A DNA stretch of 64,000 bases from Sipunculus nudus (lineage: Eukaryota; Annelida; Sipuncula; Golfingiida; Sipunculidae). Position 1 is the stretch's first letter. Each line of letters starts with the position of its first letter. The position numbers and the translations under genes were made by a program. The DNA is taken from positions 13,597,501 through 13,661,500 of the forward strand of contig CM049308.1 of NCBI GenBank assembly GCA_026874595.1, written 5' to 3'. The notes beneath the pieces are model-generated. The model searched no databases. It was not told the origin of the DNA and saw only the letters and a list, made by a program, of their open reading frames with translations. This document shows positions 1 through 13,400 of this stretch, one piece after another.

Positions 1-1716
1 ACAGAATATCAATAAATAATACCATGCCGGTGCGTCAAGCCAATAATGAAAAAGGGCCATAATGGATCTATTCTTACCCGGTGATAGACGCGCTGACGAA
101 TTGGCATTGTTAAATTTTAATCAAGCTTTGTTACGTTGACACATTATTTGATGGTACAGCCTGCACGTAATGCTTATATCGTGGGCACGTTCAGGAATAG
201 CCGCCGACGGCAACGCAACAGTGTTCCGAGTCTGTTGTGTTGCCGGCCCACCCCAAAGGGTTAATTGGAATTATAGCACGAAACGATTTGTTTCTTTGTT
301 TCTCTGAGAAAGGAAATTGAATAAAAATATTTTCTTCGCTTTAAACATAACACTGTTCACATTACGTTGTAAGTTGAATTGTCTGTAATCTAAAATAATC
401 ATTCTGGAAAGCATGAAGCACCTGTAACATTAATAACTGATTAATTTGTCCAGAGAGAATTGAAGCAAAAAGAGCCCGGTAGACATCTTGCATTTTGCGG
501 CAGTCCTGTATAATGCATCAGGTCTGTGTACTATTATGTACAAATTTTCACTTCCTTGAAGTTAAACAGAGATGTCAATAGTACAGTATGTTTTCAATGG
601 ACAAATATTTCGTCCAAATGGATATACTGGACATTAATCAATTGAAATATGTTAAATCGTCCGGTAGTGTATGGAGTGTTATAATCATAGGTAACTGCAG
701 GTAACCACATTGCAGTTATTAAAAAATGAATTTAGGAGTCCATTCTTATGGGCTAGTACAGGTACAGAGCGGCCAACAAATACATGAAAATGTACACCAG
801 TCAGCCTTGCACGTACCTGTTACGTTAACACATGCAGGTAAACGAGTGCTGTGAGTGTTTGGACATGATTGGTTGACTTGAGTACCTAGACGATCTGCCT
901 GTTGTTACCAGAACGACATGGAACCTTGATAAAACGTACTTGAGACATTTACACAATTCAATTTCAAAAGAATGTAGACAAGAGGTTTCAACTGGTACCA
1001 GATTGAAAAATCGTTCATTTTTTTATTATTTTATTGGACGCGGGGGAAAGAAAGTACATGCATTATAAAGAGTAAACACTTGAGTGGGTGGATTCAAGTT
1101 TGAAGAATGAGTGGCGAGTAGACTCCTTGAACCACATGTTCTTTTACATGTGTATACGTAATGTTACAGCCTGTATACATACACATGAGCAAACATGAAT
1201 AAAAATGTGTTGGTATAAGACCGGTAATTTTGCTCAATAAATGCTTTTCTTTGTATTGCTGGCGTTAAGGGTGCATTATATGAAAAGCGTACCCAACAGT
1301 TCTTTTCACAGTGTAAGCTTGTGCAGTGATCCTTAGCTTATACAGCTTTGTTCCTAAAGCTTTGGTTCATCAATTACAGTAAATGAGAACCACCCAAATA
1401 CAAATTTCATTAATGAGCGATTGTGTTGTCGCTTTATAGAAAAATAGGTTTCCAGTTACAGGGAGTACGTATGCCCTTCACTATGGAGAGAATTTCTAAA
1501 GGAAATGGGGTTAACTTCGTCATAAGAATAATCATTAAGGTAAAGGTGGGAACACTTCTTAACATAAAGGGGAGTTCTCCAAAGGTTAACTGTAAGTATC
1601 TGACGAAAATTTCTTCGGTCTTGAGTAAACAGAGTACCCATTTCAACAGAATGGGCAGTTCAATTCGATAATAAGGAATTTTTTAAAGCTGAATTTATGA
1701 CTTATCTATAAAACCT
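1..1716. other. no gene seen
   Basis: AT-rich non-coding DNA. The only short ORFs (1423-1671 and its antisense shadows) have no recognisable domain or splice context. I see no RNA gene or clear repeat structure here. Confidence 0.6.
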
Positions 1717-1790
1717 TGAGACGTAACCTCGTGGTTTAGGCGGTGCACCCTTGAACAGAAAGTCCCCGGTTCAAACCCGACGGTGCCTCA
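1717..1790 (+). repeat. tRNA-like SINE head or tRNA pseudogene
   Basis: A 74-nt stretch has tRNA size. Its ends TGAGACG and TGCCTCA pair at six of seven positions. It has an A-box-like GTGGTTTAGGCGG and a B-box core GGTTCAAACCC. The T-stem pairs poorly and no convincing anticodon stem forms, so it is not a working tRNA. It is more likely the RNA polymerase III promoter head of a degraded SINE. Confidence 0.4.
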
Positions 1791-3308
1791 GAGGAAAATT
1801 GGCGGAAATGTCGGCAGAACGTGAGAGATTCGTGTCATAGCGAGAGGCTTTGACTTTTTAATTAACCAATAACCTTTTCTACATGAAATATGAGTTTTAG
1901 AAAGCATTCGTATATCATATAGGTCACTTTCATGCATTCTCAATTAACAGACAGTTATAATGGGCCATAGCCCTCTTCTCAAAAAGTTGTTTCTATAGAT
2001 GTCTATAAACTCTAACCTAAAAATTGCTTTCCTCGTACCCGTGAATACAAAATGTTCTTAATCTTTTGTTCTGCTTTTGTTACATGTATATTTTTTTTCG
2101 AAAATTTTGTTTTTCGAGCGAGCGTTCTATCAACTTTGACCAAAGTCGGAAAGATTTTGAAAGCGTTCCCGCAATCTTTCATGCCTTCATACGTGAGCAA
2201 CACGCCATGGCACGAGGTATATACCCTTTATGTCATCATCGTATCGAGTGACAACGCGCTTCCTTGTAGATCAATTAACATAGCTTTGTCCATTTGTTGC
2301 TATGTACAGATGAGCACTGATTGTTGACTGACCATTCTATTAGTATATATTTACTGTGGTCAATGTATCCATGATAACTATTATCACGTCATGAAACCAC
2401 CTGTTAGTTCACAGGCACATCATATTACAAGATCCCTATTACATCAAAAGAATAATATAATTTCTCATTTATGTTTTCTTGTTCTACAGGTCTCCTGTTG
2501 CAAGAGCCATTGGCATTGAATCTGTATTACCAGAGAAATCAGTTCCTGATCACGCAACAAGTTTGACAACAAGGAAAAACCGTTCGATAGACGAGACACA
2601 CGGACCTTTCTCAGTGAGCTGTCGTCGACACACGGCTTATAATAATATAGAAAGATCAATAGAAGGTCTGACTGACAGCCGCGGGAAGAACCCATGTTTT
2701 CAGGACCAACGCCAAGACGTCTGTGTATTGTGTTAACGCCAGTGGCCTGTGGCATTGTCGGTGAACACTCACAATAAAATGTAAACCGTGCAATCGACTT
2801 TCTGTAGCGTGCGTGTTATGGCCCTTGCTGATTTGCCACCAAAGCCGGTATGTCAAAAACCAAATGAAGGGTGATCTTGTGAAGGAAATGCTGAGATTTT
2901 ACCTGAATTGTGGCCTTTTTATTACTTGACACAGGAATTTAAAAACTTATAGGGGATTACACTCTTGTGTAGTTTGAGAGGGAATACGACTTCGTGCTTT
3001 TTTTTACGACGAACGTTTTGAAATCTTGTGGAAAATACGGCTTGGTGCATTTCAAAGACAACTCAAAGATTTTATTGGAATTACGACCTAGTGTTTCTTA
3101 CAAAGGTAACGTAAAGCGGTTAGATTGGAATCACAACCTCACGATCGCAATTGCCAATTTTACTGCGAAAGTAAAATTCGGTGATTTGAAAGGAATAACC
3201 AAGGGAGAACGCAATATGCGGTAGCCTATTGGTTTTTATAGGACTGCTGCCCAAATAAAATTTTGATTACTTAAGATTCTTTTGGTTTTACACGTGGAGT
3301 GTTCAGTC
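1791..3308. other. upstream region of the LRRC74-like gene, no supported exon
   Basis: No coding exon can be supported. An ORF at 2479-2736 follows a TTCTACAG acceptor-like site at 2489. It could be a 5' non-coding exon of the gene starting at 3309, but its translation is not recognisable. The first ATG at 3309 is preceded by GTTCAG, so a 5'UTR intron is possible. Confidence 0.4.
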
Positions 3309-6300
3309 ATGTCGGTGACGATCAGTGAAGGCCCGCAGCCTGCGGGACAGAGGGGTGACAAAGTGCTTTTGACGGAGATCACCAGGACTTCTACCTTCAT
3401 GAAACCTGTGGAAGAGGCGGAACTGGAGATAGATTCAGATTCTGACACAGATTTAGAAGATGCTTACTACGGTACGTAATAATTAACCCTAGAGATTATG
3501 AATCCCCGATATCTACTGGAACTTCAAATTTTGGTTTTCTTCTCTTAGATTAAGATTTCGACAAAGATTTAGAAGGTGCTTACTATGGTACACTATAATT
3601 AACCCAGAAACTATCAATCCCCGATATCTACTGCAACTTCAATTTTTGATTCCCTCCGCTTAGATTTAGATCAATAGTATGTATGATTAGAGCCTTCAGA
3701 GATTATTAATCCCCGATATCTCCTATAGCTGCAGGGGCGGATCGATGATTTAGGAAAAGGAGGGGTCCAACCCAGGAGGACTAATGACAAAACCTGAAAA
3801 AGAGGTCCACAGGTCCGGGAAAGGGGGTCCAGGCCGCAAAAATTAGTCTGATACCCTTAAAAAAAAGGGGGCGGGGGCGGGAGTCCGGACCCCTTAGACC
3901 TCTTCATGGATCCGCTTCTGGGCTGAGCTTGTCTTTTGGTTCTAAGTTTTACATTATTTCAGCTCTACTGGAAGACTATGTCAATACACATACACACACA
4001 GCCTGTTTATCATTTAACTATGTTTATGTTTCTGTTTGAATTACAGCATATGTATTAAAAGACGAACTACATCACTGATATATAAATATTGATATATGAG
4101 CTTAATAAATAAGTGATGATAATCTGTGACAGAGATGAAGAATAACGAAGGCAGGGACGAGGCCCCGTTAATTAACAAGGACTCCCACGCTGAGCTGCTG
4201 TACCGTCAGAAGTGTCGCGACCTGGGTGTCGTCCCCATCAGTTACTTCCTACGTCATATGGAGGATGAAGAGCTAAGTTTGCGTTGTCAGCACTTTGGTC
4301 CCGTCGGTGCCCAGGCTCTCGCTGCACCCCTTATGGTGAGTCTTTTGTTCATCTGTATATTTATTTTTTGGTTGAAAGTGAATTTAATAGGCAGGAATCC
4401 GGAAAAAAGTTGCAAGATAAATAAAACAAATTTTTTTGTGCGTCTTCCTCTAGGTAGGACAATAGACATCTAAGCTCTGCCCTCTGATTTGGACCGAAGC
4501 GTAATTTGTTCCATTTGGTCTTACCCCAGATCTTCGTTCCTCGTCATCCATGTTTGTATACATGTGTATACAACCACCGAGGCAGCAGCTCCGATCATAT
4601 TACAAGGAAGAATGCAAATGAGACTAATTGAGAAAAGTACTTTGGCACTTGTAGTATTTCGCTCTGAAAACAATTGTTAAATCAAATGGTCTGTACGACA
4701 TCGTCTGCAAAGACAACATGTTGTATAACTGGTTTCTCCTTGAAACCATGCATAATATACTTTTAATCACTTTGATTTCCATATTTGAATGATGAGGGAA
4801 TTCTAAGGAACCGTTAACCTGATTTCTGTCAGAATACCTAAGGCAATTCGCGAGGTATTATAAATTTCCCGTGGCATGCCCTTTGGCAACTTTACCCAAA
4901 ATGTCCCGGATAGATCTTGGTGACCTTTTGTGGAAATTAGTATAAAACCCAAATTAAGGACTAATTTTATAAATTTTGGAGGTAACCTGTATCCCCATAA
5001 TTAATCTTAATTCTAGTGATTCTTTTAAATTTTTGTGGCCGTTTCAGGCATTAAGGGTAATTAGGGTCCCTCTTGACAAGCGGTGCCCTATAGTGATCGC
5101 CGTGTCAGTCCGTCTTTCCTTCCATCCGTCCTTCCGTCAGTGAAACTTTCTTTCGCGCGCGATAACTCAACGAGAACCTATAATGCAGCTTTCCCAAATT
5201 CACAGGGATAATTGGTACCTATGAGGGCTCTAGACCTATTGAATTACAGACATGTCGGAATTCTAATATGGCCGCCACAGCCCGATCGCTGATTTTCTTT
5301 CGCACGCGATAACTCAATAACACCACACTGCAGCTTTCCCAAATTCACAGGAATTATTGGTACCTATGAGGGCTGTAGACCTATTGAATAACAGACCTGT
5401 CGGAATTCCAATATGGCCGCCACAGCCCGATCGCGAATTTTCTTTCGCACACGATAACTAAACAACAACCTACTGCAGCTAACCCAAATTCACATGGAAG
5501 GATTGGTACCTATGAGGGCTCTAGACCTATTGAATTACAGACCTGTTGGAATTCCAATATGGCCACCACAGCCCGATCGCTGATTTTTTTCGCGCGCAAT
5601 TACTCAACAACAACACATTACAGCTTTCCCAAATTCACAGGAATGATTAGTACCTATTAGGGCTCTAGACCTATTGAATTACAGACCTGTCGGAATTCTA
5701 GTATGGCCGCCACAGCCGGATTGCTGTTTTCTTTGGCGCGCCATAACTCAACAACAGCACACTGCAGTTTTCCCAAATTCACAGGGATGATTGTTACCTA
5801 TGAGGGCTCCAGACCTATTGAATTACAGGACTGTCGAAATTCCAATATGGCTTCCTCAGTCCGATCGCTGTTTTTCTTTCGGACGCGATAACTCAACAAC
5901 AACCTACTGCAGCTTTCCCAAATTCACACGGATGATTGGTACCTATAAGGGCTCTAGACCTATTGACTTACAGACCTGTCGGAATTCCAATATGGCCGCC
6001 ACAGCCCGATCGCTGTTTTTCTTTCGCGCGCAATAACTCAACAACAACCGACAGCAGCTTTCCCAAATTCACAGGAATGGTTGGTACCAACGAGGGCTCT
6101 AGACCTATTGATTTACAGACCTGTTGGAATTCCAATATGGCTGCCACAGCCAGATCGCTGATTTTCTCTCGCGCGCGATAACTCAACAACAACCTACTGC
6201 AGCTTTCCACATTTCACAGGGATCATTGGTGAATGTGAGGGCTCCAGACCAATTGAATTACAGACTTGTTCAAAATCAAATATAGCCAACAGACTATATA

Positions 6301-7372
6301 CATTCGATGATTTTCTATCGCACACATTATTTCAGACATATCTTCTTTAATATCATTTGATCCAGTAGGATTTTTTCCCCTCATGCATATGGATAAAAAC
6401 CTGTTTTTGTTTGTCATATTTTTCAAACTTAACTTAATTTTTCACCCACATGTAAATTAGTCAAGCACTACCAGAAATGCGGGGCCCTCTGAGGACCATT
6501 GTCCGACCACATCTGGTTTTGTTAGCTGGGATCTCCATTTGAACCGGACTGATGAATCGTGACACTGGGTACACACAGGAATACCTTAAAGTTAAGGACA
6601 ACAGAAATTAATTTCATGGGGTTGGGGTATCTATATAGTCGTACAAGTACACACATCTATTTATTTATAACAGTTGTTTTAATAAATAGAATGTTAATTG
6701 AAATATGAAAATATAGGTAAAACATTTATATGTAATGATAGATTCTTCTTATTTCGCACCTAAAAATATAGGCTACTTATATCACACACACATCCACACA
6801 CGCACACACACCCAAAATTCCAGTTATAGAATAATTCAGTCTTTGCCTCCGCCAAAAGGGTATGAATTCATTTCCGTTTGTGTGTGCATGTGTAGTGATT
6901 GTGTACCTGTTTGTTCACAACGTAACTCACACAGGCATGAAAGAAATCTCATGAAATTTTCAGGGCATTTTGGGAATGGGCCTAGAAAGAATCGATTTCA
7001 TTTTGGTGTTGATCCAGCACCTATTCCGGATTCAGGAGCGTCATCAAGGAATATTCACAAATGTACGATCACTTACGAATTAACCTGGGAATATTGGTAA
7101 AATAAATGAAAGCAAACAGGCTCCAGCCTCGTCCGCCTCGCAGTCTGGTATGCCCAACGGTTTAGGTCACGTTCGAGCACCCAGTGGCTCGGAGTGACGG
7201 TGTCCAGTCAGGGGCGTTCCTAGTCAGGGGATTGAGAGAGGGGAGGGGGCCATCATCAGTGGCGGATCAAGAAATTCGAAAACGGGGGAAGGGGGGGGGG
7301 GGAGGGGGTTAGGGGCGCTAGCTAATACGCATGTATGGGAAATATGAAAACGGTTATATATACAAGTATAAA

Positions 7373-7406
<34 letters not shown>

Positions 7407-10400
7407 ATGTTTACTATACTTTATATATTTTAGTGTATGAAAATATATATATATATTTTTTTATTTTCAATTATGAACCATGGTTTAATTGTTAGGGTTT
7501 CCCCCTCACATATTGGGACATTTTTTGAATATACAATGTAAAGAGTGTTTAATTGTTAGGGTTTCCCACTCACATATTGGGACATTTTTTGAATAAACAA
7601 TGTAAAGAGGATATTTTGAGGCAATGTTCACAAAAAATGAGGATTTCCTGTTCCTGAAAAACTGTTCCCTTATGTCTTTGCGTTATGTAGTCAAACTGTA
7701 GAGAGGTTCAATAATGAATATTTATATTTCTTCAAAATTAGGATATAAAATTTCAAACGAGTCAATGGCGCATAAGCGCAATCACGTCTGTAACTATCAA
7801 AATATCTTTTAAATGTAATGATCGTGGAAAAATAACTGATAAGCTGAATTATTATGTAAAACTTGGCATTTTACCGGGTTCCGTGGTCTCGACAGCACAC
7901 AGGACTCCAAAGATTTTAGCACAGATCGCGAGTTAGAGTTCCGGTATCACCAGAGGAGCCGTAAGATCGTTCACGGTCGACCCCAACCAGTGCCCGGTGC
8001 TGGATCGATCTGCAGTTGTTCTGCAGTTGTTCATAAATATCCTTATACTCAGCTAATAAATTTGAAAATAGTTGTAACTGCAGATAACTTAAATAAAGTC
8101 TAATTGCTTGTTAATAATAAAAAATATGAAAAAGAAACGACAATTAATCACGAAAGTCGGAAATTTGATAAAATGAGAGATTTTGCAGCTCAAAGGGGGC
8201 CGCGCGCCGAAGGCGCCCCCTCTGGATTCGCCACTGATAGCATATATCCGCCACTGATTTAATGCAGATATATATTTATTTATATATATATTTTTTATTT
8301 TTATATATTGTATTAGGTTAAGTGAAATTCCGAAAGGATGGCGAGTACAGGATGCGACCGGGGCGGGGGGGGGGGGGGGGGGGGCATGGCCCCCTGCGGC
8401 CCCCCCTTGGCTACGCCCCTGTCCAGTGGTTATCTGCAATACGGCCTGTGCACACCGATCAACTTCAAAGTATGAACCTCAGTACCGATAATTCAGTGTT
8501 CGAAAATTGTTTTTGAAACGTATGCTCTTAGTTTTAAGGTGAGTGGTCATCTGCCCAGGCACCTAACAGATTCTCTCTCCCACAGAGCCCCAATTAAAAT
8601 AAAACCGACCTATTAAAGAAAAGACATTACAGCCTCGGTGCCACCTGGAGGGTATGCTCTCATCCCCGTTCGTGTGTGTTTGTGTGTTTCTTCAAATCAT
8701 AACTCTTCATGAACGGAATCTCATGAAATTTTCAGGCCATTGCGGGATTGAAGAATCGACTAGATTTTGATGTGAATTCCTCGTATGATCCGGATTTAGG
8801 AACTTTATCAAGGAATATATACCAATATACATTCACTTAGGCACTAATGAGCCTGGGAATATGGGCCGAATAAGAGAAAAACACGGGTTGGAGAGCATCC
8901 CACAATAGGGACCACCCCCCACAAGGCGGAGGTTTGCATTCCTTTGAATGCAGATTTCTAGTATGATCATGTAATTTTTTTATACTTTAGGTCAAAAGCA
9001 AGGTGGGAATAGTCCTTCTCACAGAACCCAAGAATCTTTTTTTTTTATTTTTATTTTTTTACCAGGAGCAGTTTCCATAAACCATGCAATACATTTTAAG
9101 GACTCCATTAATGCATATCTCTGCGATACAGGGTCCGTCACTTTGATATATTGCACACCAAACAGCCTGAAGGTGACCTCATATATGACGTCATATTTAT
9201 ATATATTCTTTGTCATTCACATTCAGGTAAACACTTTTATTAGGAAGCTGGATCTATCTTACAACGGAGTCGGTGACTCAGGGGTCAAGGCAATCATCCA
9301 GACCATGATGGAGAACCTGTATATAACCGATCTTGTAAGTGACTTTATATACAGTGAAACCTCTCCTTACGTGCACCACTGTACTAAGGGCAACCCTAGA
9401 GTGTATATATGACCTACCTACTCAGGGCACTTCTCAAAATGTTCGGTCCCGTCTGTGTCCGTAATTTGGAGGTTCTACTGTATATATATATTGATGTTGC
9501 ATCTATCGTTATATTCATGCTTGTAAATGATATTAGAAAATTATAGTTTTGAAAGGACACCTGTAAAGAGTATAAATAAGTCTGCAAATATGCCGTTGAC
9601 AGAGATGTATAGGACTACGTACATAGAACACAATGTTTGGTAGTTACTGGGAGATACTCTTAAAGTAATAAATGGCGAAAGACTCTGGATAAGAGTCTCA
9701 GAAAAAATGACAGATCAACAATAAAATATATGGAAAAATAGAGTGAACTCCACCTGTGGTGAAAGATGAAAGATCAGTTTGCACAACATATACTCTGGTT
9801 AGCTCTTCATTCGCGAGGTTTCTAAGTATCATAATAACGAAAGTTAAATTTATGCGAAAATAAAACAATCGTGAATATGACACCCCATCTGCATAGGTAA
9901 AACAAAAATTAAATTGTTGCCTCATTGGCATCGCATATACAGTGGAACCTCTCCTTACGGACACCTCTGTACTAAGGGTACATTCTATTTATGACCACTT
10001 ATGGGCAGCCCTCGAACGTAGGTGCCAGAATCTGACCTCCCTATTAAGGGCACCTCTCTATTGCAGGTAAAATGTCCGGTCCCGTCAGTGTCCGTAAATC
10101 GGAGGTTCTACTGTACGTTATTCGTGCCTGTAGTGTCTTAAGTCGAATGCGAAAAGTTCGATATTGTGAATCAAACATATCTTTAAATTTATCCAGAAAT
10201 CAAATATTGATATTTTGAATAGTATCAGTATTATAATACTTTTAGTATATTATTTGACAATAATAAAAAAGAATTTCCACTGTTCAGTGTTACCTTGGAT
10301 TCCACTTAAAAACTGTTATGTTTCTGTGCATCTAATAAACAATTTTAACAATATAGTATTTGATTTACTGTAGTTTACCCTTTAGTAATATCCCGAAACT

Positions 10401-13400
10401 GAAACTCTAGCAAAATAATGTAAACGTGAAAATTGCGAAAATTTAACCCCGTGAATATGAAGCCCACAACAGTACACAGCACGATGTTTTCAGTAAAAAA
10501 AATCATTGTGACTTATTATTTAAAAGAAATATCTTTGCTCCTCATTATGTACGGAAGGATTGGCAAATCTGGAATGTCTGCTAACTGATCATGCAGGTTA
10601 TCTGGCTTATCTAATCATTTAATGTTGGAATTTAGTCTTGGGACGGAGGCTTGAAAAAGGAATTCATTAAAATGATTGAGTGTGACAGGATGAAAACCTT
10701 TTTTCCTTCTGAATATTCAGTTTAAATGAAAAAAAAATAATATTATTAATAAATTTTATTAAAATAAATTAAAATTAATAAAATTTATAAAATAATAAAT
10801 AAAATTATAAGAATATTGTTGATATATTAGACATTTATGCAGTTGTTCTCGTCTGCTTTCAGGACCTGTCAGATAACAGTATTACAAGCACGGGAGCAAA
10901 GTGTTTATGCAGCCTCCTCCTGTCCAACCCGCAGATAGCGCATCTAAACATGTCAGGTATGTGGTTCCATAAAATATAAGCTCAATTGGGTATACCTCAA
11001 AATATATGTCTTCATTATTAATTACGGTAATACAACTATTGCATCTCAGTGCCAATGTGTGTTCTTTAAGTTTAACACATAATGCTGGAGTACGGTATTT
11101 AAAATGTATAAATCCTTTATATATTATTAAACGTGAATTGATTGCCAACAAGAATTCATATTTTTTACTGCGTTGAGTTGAAATATGATTAAAGCTTACG
11201 TTATATTGAGGGTATACATATACTTTAAACTTCTAAATCGTTCAACGTTTAAATACTAGATGGCGATGACAAGCAAAAGCGGAAGTAAATTACGGAAGTA
11301 CCCTAAGGATTTTATCTTTTATCCTGTGGACTGTGGAATCTGATTTCTAAACTTAATTATCTTCCATTCTAAAAAATATGTAGATAGTCCATCAATAGTG
11401 AAGCGGTATGTATAGTACATGTAATGATAATATATGTCAAACATAAAGCGTTCATACAACAAATTCTTCAATTTCAATGTCATATTAATTTAAGCGTCCT
11501 GTAATTGCATGTATCACTCATATTCATATTCTTTTTTATAGGAAACCCGCTCGGGGACAAGTCAGCAAAATATTTCGCAGCGGTGCTTGAGGTAAATATA
11601 ATAAATAATATAATCCACATAGAAGTAGTATTTAATGAAGAGAATTTTCATTAAAGCGATGCATTCTTCTTATGTGTCTTTTATAAATAAATTTCTCGTT
11701 ATCCCCTAAACTTTTAGTGTGAGGAACAACTATTAAAGGTTCCTAGTATTAATGGTCTAGTATGTTTAAAAATAAATATCATTAATCGAGTAACTTAAAA
11801 TCTATATCTTTTGCAGCATAACCGAGTGCTGTCCGGGTTGTACCTTAGCGCCTGTGACTTTGGTCAGGAGGCCGGAGAACAGCTTGGACCAGCCATAGGT
11901 ATATGGTATTTACTGAATCGATAACTCAAATATTTTAGTCCGAGTAATTCTTACTGAGTACTCCAATCCGAAATGGTGTAGGCCTGTATTCGTGAGATAT
12001 TTAAGCAGTTACTCCTGTAGTTATCGTTTATTCCTGTACGTCTCCACATGCATTACCAGATTGAATATAAACCTATTAAAAACTATTCTATGTCAGCAGG
12101 ACACCGGCAATAACAGACAATAATGCATGTTTTGATTTTTTAAATCTTAACTTTTTTTTATCATAGGAACAAGTCAGTTCTTCAATCCAAATCTTGCAAT
12201 ACATAAATTGAATTGTGTCCAAAATTTGCTACCACTTTCAGTAATACACTCTGCATACAACCAAATACTGTGTTGTATCAGTTTCTTGTGATTGTGATTA
12301 TCTTAAATGAGCGTAAACAAGCGTCCCAGTATTTTTGAGAAACTACAATTGGTCATGTTTGAAACAGGATCTAAGTATTGTTTGAGTTTATGAAGTGATT
12401 TGATATGCAGAGGACCGAGTCCACTTTATCATTAAGATCATGAAGGGAACATCGAAAAGATCGTTTAATCACCTATCTGACCTTTATAAACTAAAGGTAA
12501 TCCCTTTGAGCTTTTATAAAAATAGGTCATAAAACATGGATATCACCGCACACAGGCTGCTTGTTTTGCTTATATCAACGTATTTATAATGTGTGGGTTC
12601 TCGCCAAATAAACAAAACAAATTCAACAAGGGCATCTGGCAGCAAGTCAGATAAGCCAGACCTTTGCAAATGGCATTTTGCAACAATAAGTTACCTTTCT
12701 ACCTCCGCATATATACAACCTACCACTATAGGCTACATGTTTTCCATTTTGTCAACACTGCTGTGTTTATAAACAAATTATTGATAAACAAGTTCATACA
12801 TCATGCAAGAAGGCGTTATAAAAACGTTTCACAACCAGAATTACCCTTAGATCAGTAATGTACATGCACACAGAGCAAGCCAGAAAACAAATAATTTTTT
12901 TTAAAAGGTAGGTGAATGGGCACCTTTAGGCTTTAATACCAATTGCCCTTTGGAAATATTTCTCTCCTGATGACTTTTGTATTTGTGTTACATATACCTG
13001 CCTCATAAAAGAATACAGAATTGTCAGCGTTATTTGATCATTGCTTACCTGTGTTGATGTCTAACAGGTTCTAACGAGACTCTTAACACCCTTGACCTCA
13101 GCTGGAACCACATCCGGTTAAAAGGAGCCGTAGCCGTAGCCAAAGGGTTGAAGGTCAGAATTACAGTTTCATTAGGCCAAAATAAAAAAAAGGTATGGTT
13201 CTCAGGCACTTTTTTCAGAAATCAATGCGGGCGGGCGCTTTTTTTATTTTAAATTTTTTGGTATGTTTCGATAAAAATGTCAAATGATAAGGGAAAAGCA
13301 TGAAAATAACAGTTTTATTTTTCTTAAATAAGTAAAAGCACTACAAAACAAAGGAAATTGTATGGTTTTACCTTCTTGAAAGAAATGCCGGAGCGGCAGC

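Larger units (their letters stand above)
7257..8236. mobile_element. nested TIR element, CAGTGGCG ends
   Basis: Ends CAGTGGCGGATC and GGATTCGCCACTG form imperfect terminal inverted repeats 980 bp apart. The interior holds an ATT microsatellite, a 64-bp tandem duplication and a SINE remnant. No transposase ORF and no clear target duplication were seen. Confidence 0.45.
7209..8421. mobile_element. composite DNA element with CAGGGGCGT ends
   Basis: The left end CAGGGGCGTTCC and the right end GGCTACGCCCCTG are inverted; the first nine bases are identical. The direct repeat TCCAGT sits immediately outside both ends (7203-7208 and 8422-8427), as a 6-bp target duplication would. A second TIR pair (CAGTGGCGGATC at 7257, GGATTCGCCACTG ending 8236) lies inside, suggesting a nested insertion. 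No transposase is present. Confidence 0.55.

Noticed and set aside
2479-2736. Possible coding exon after TTCTACAG
   Set aside because: Translation is not recognisable, phase cannot be tied to the 3309 exon, and no donor was convincing. It may still be a UTR exon.
5703-6210. Several 60-80 codon ORFs in both strands
   Set aside because: They are shifted copies of the 145-bp satellite unit.
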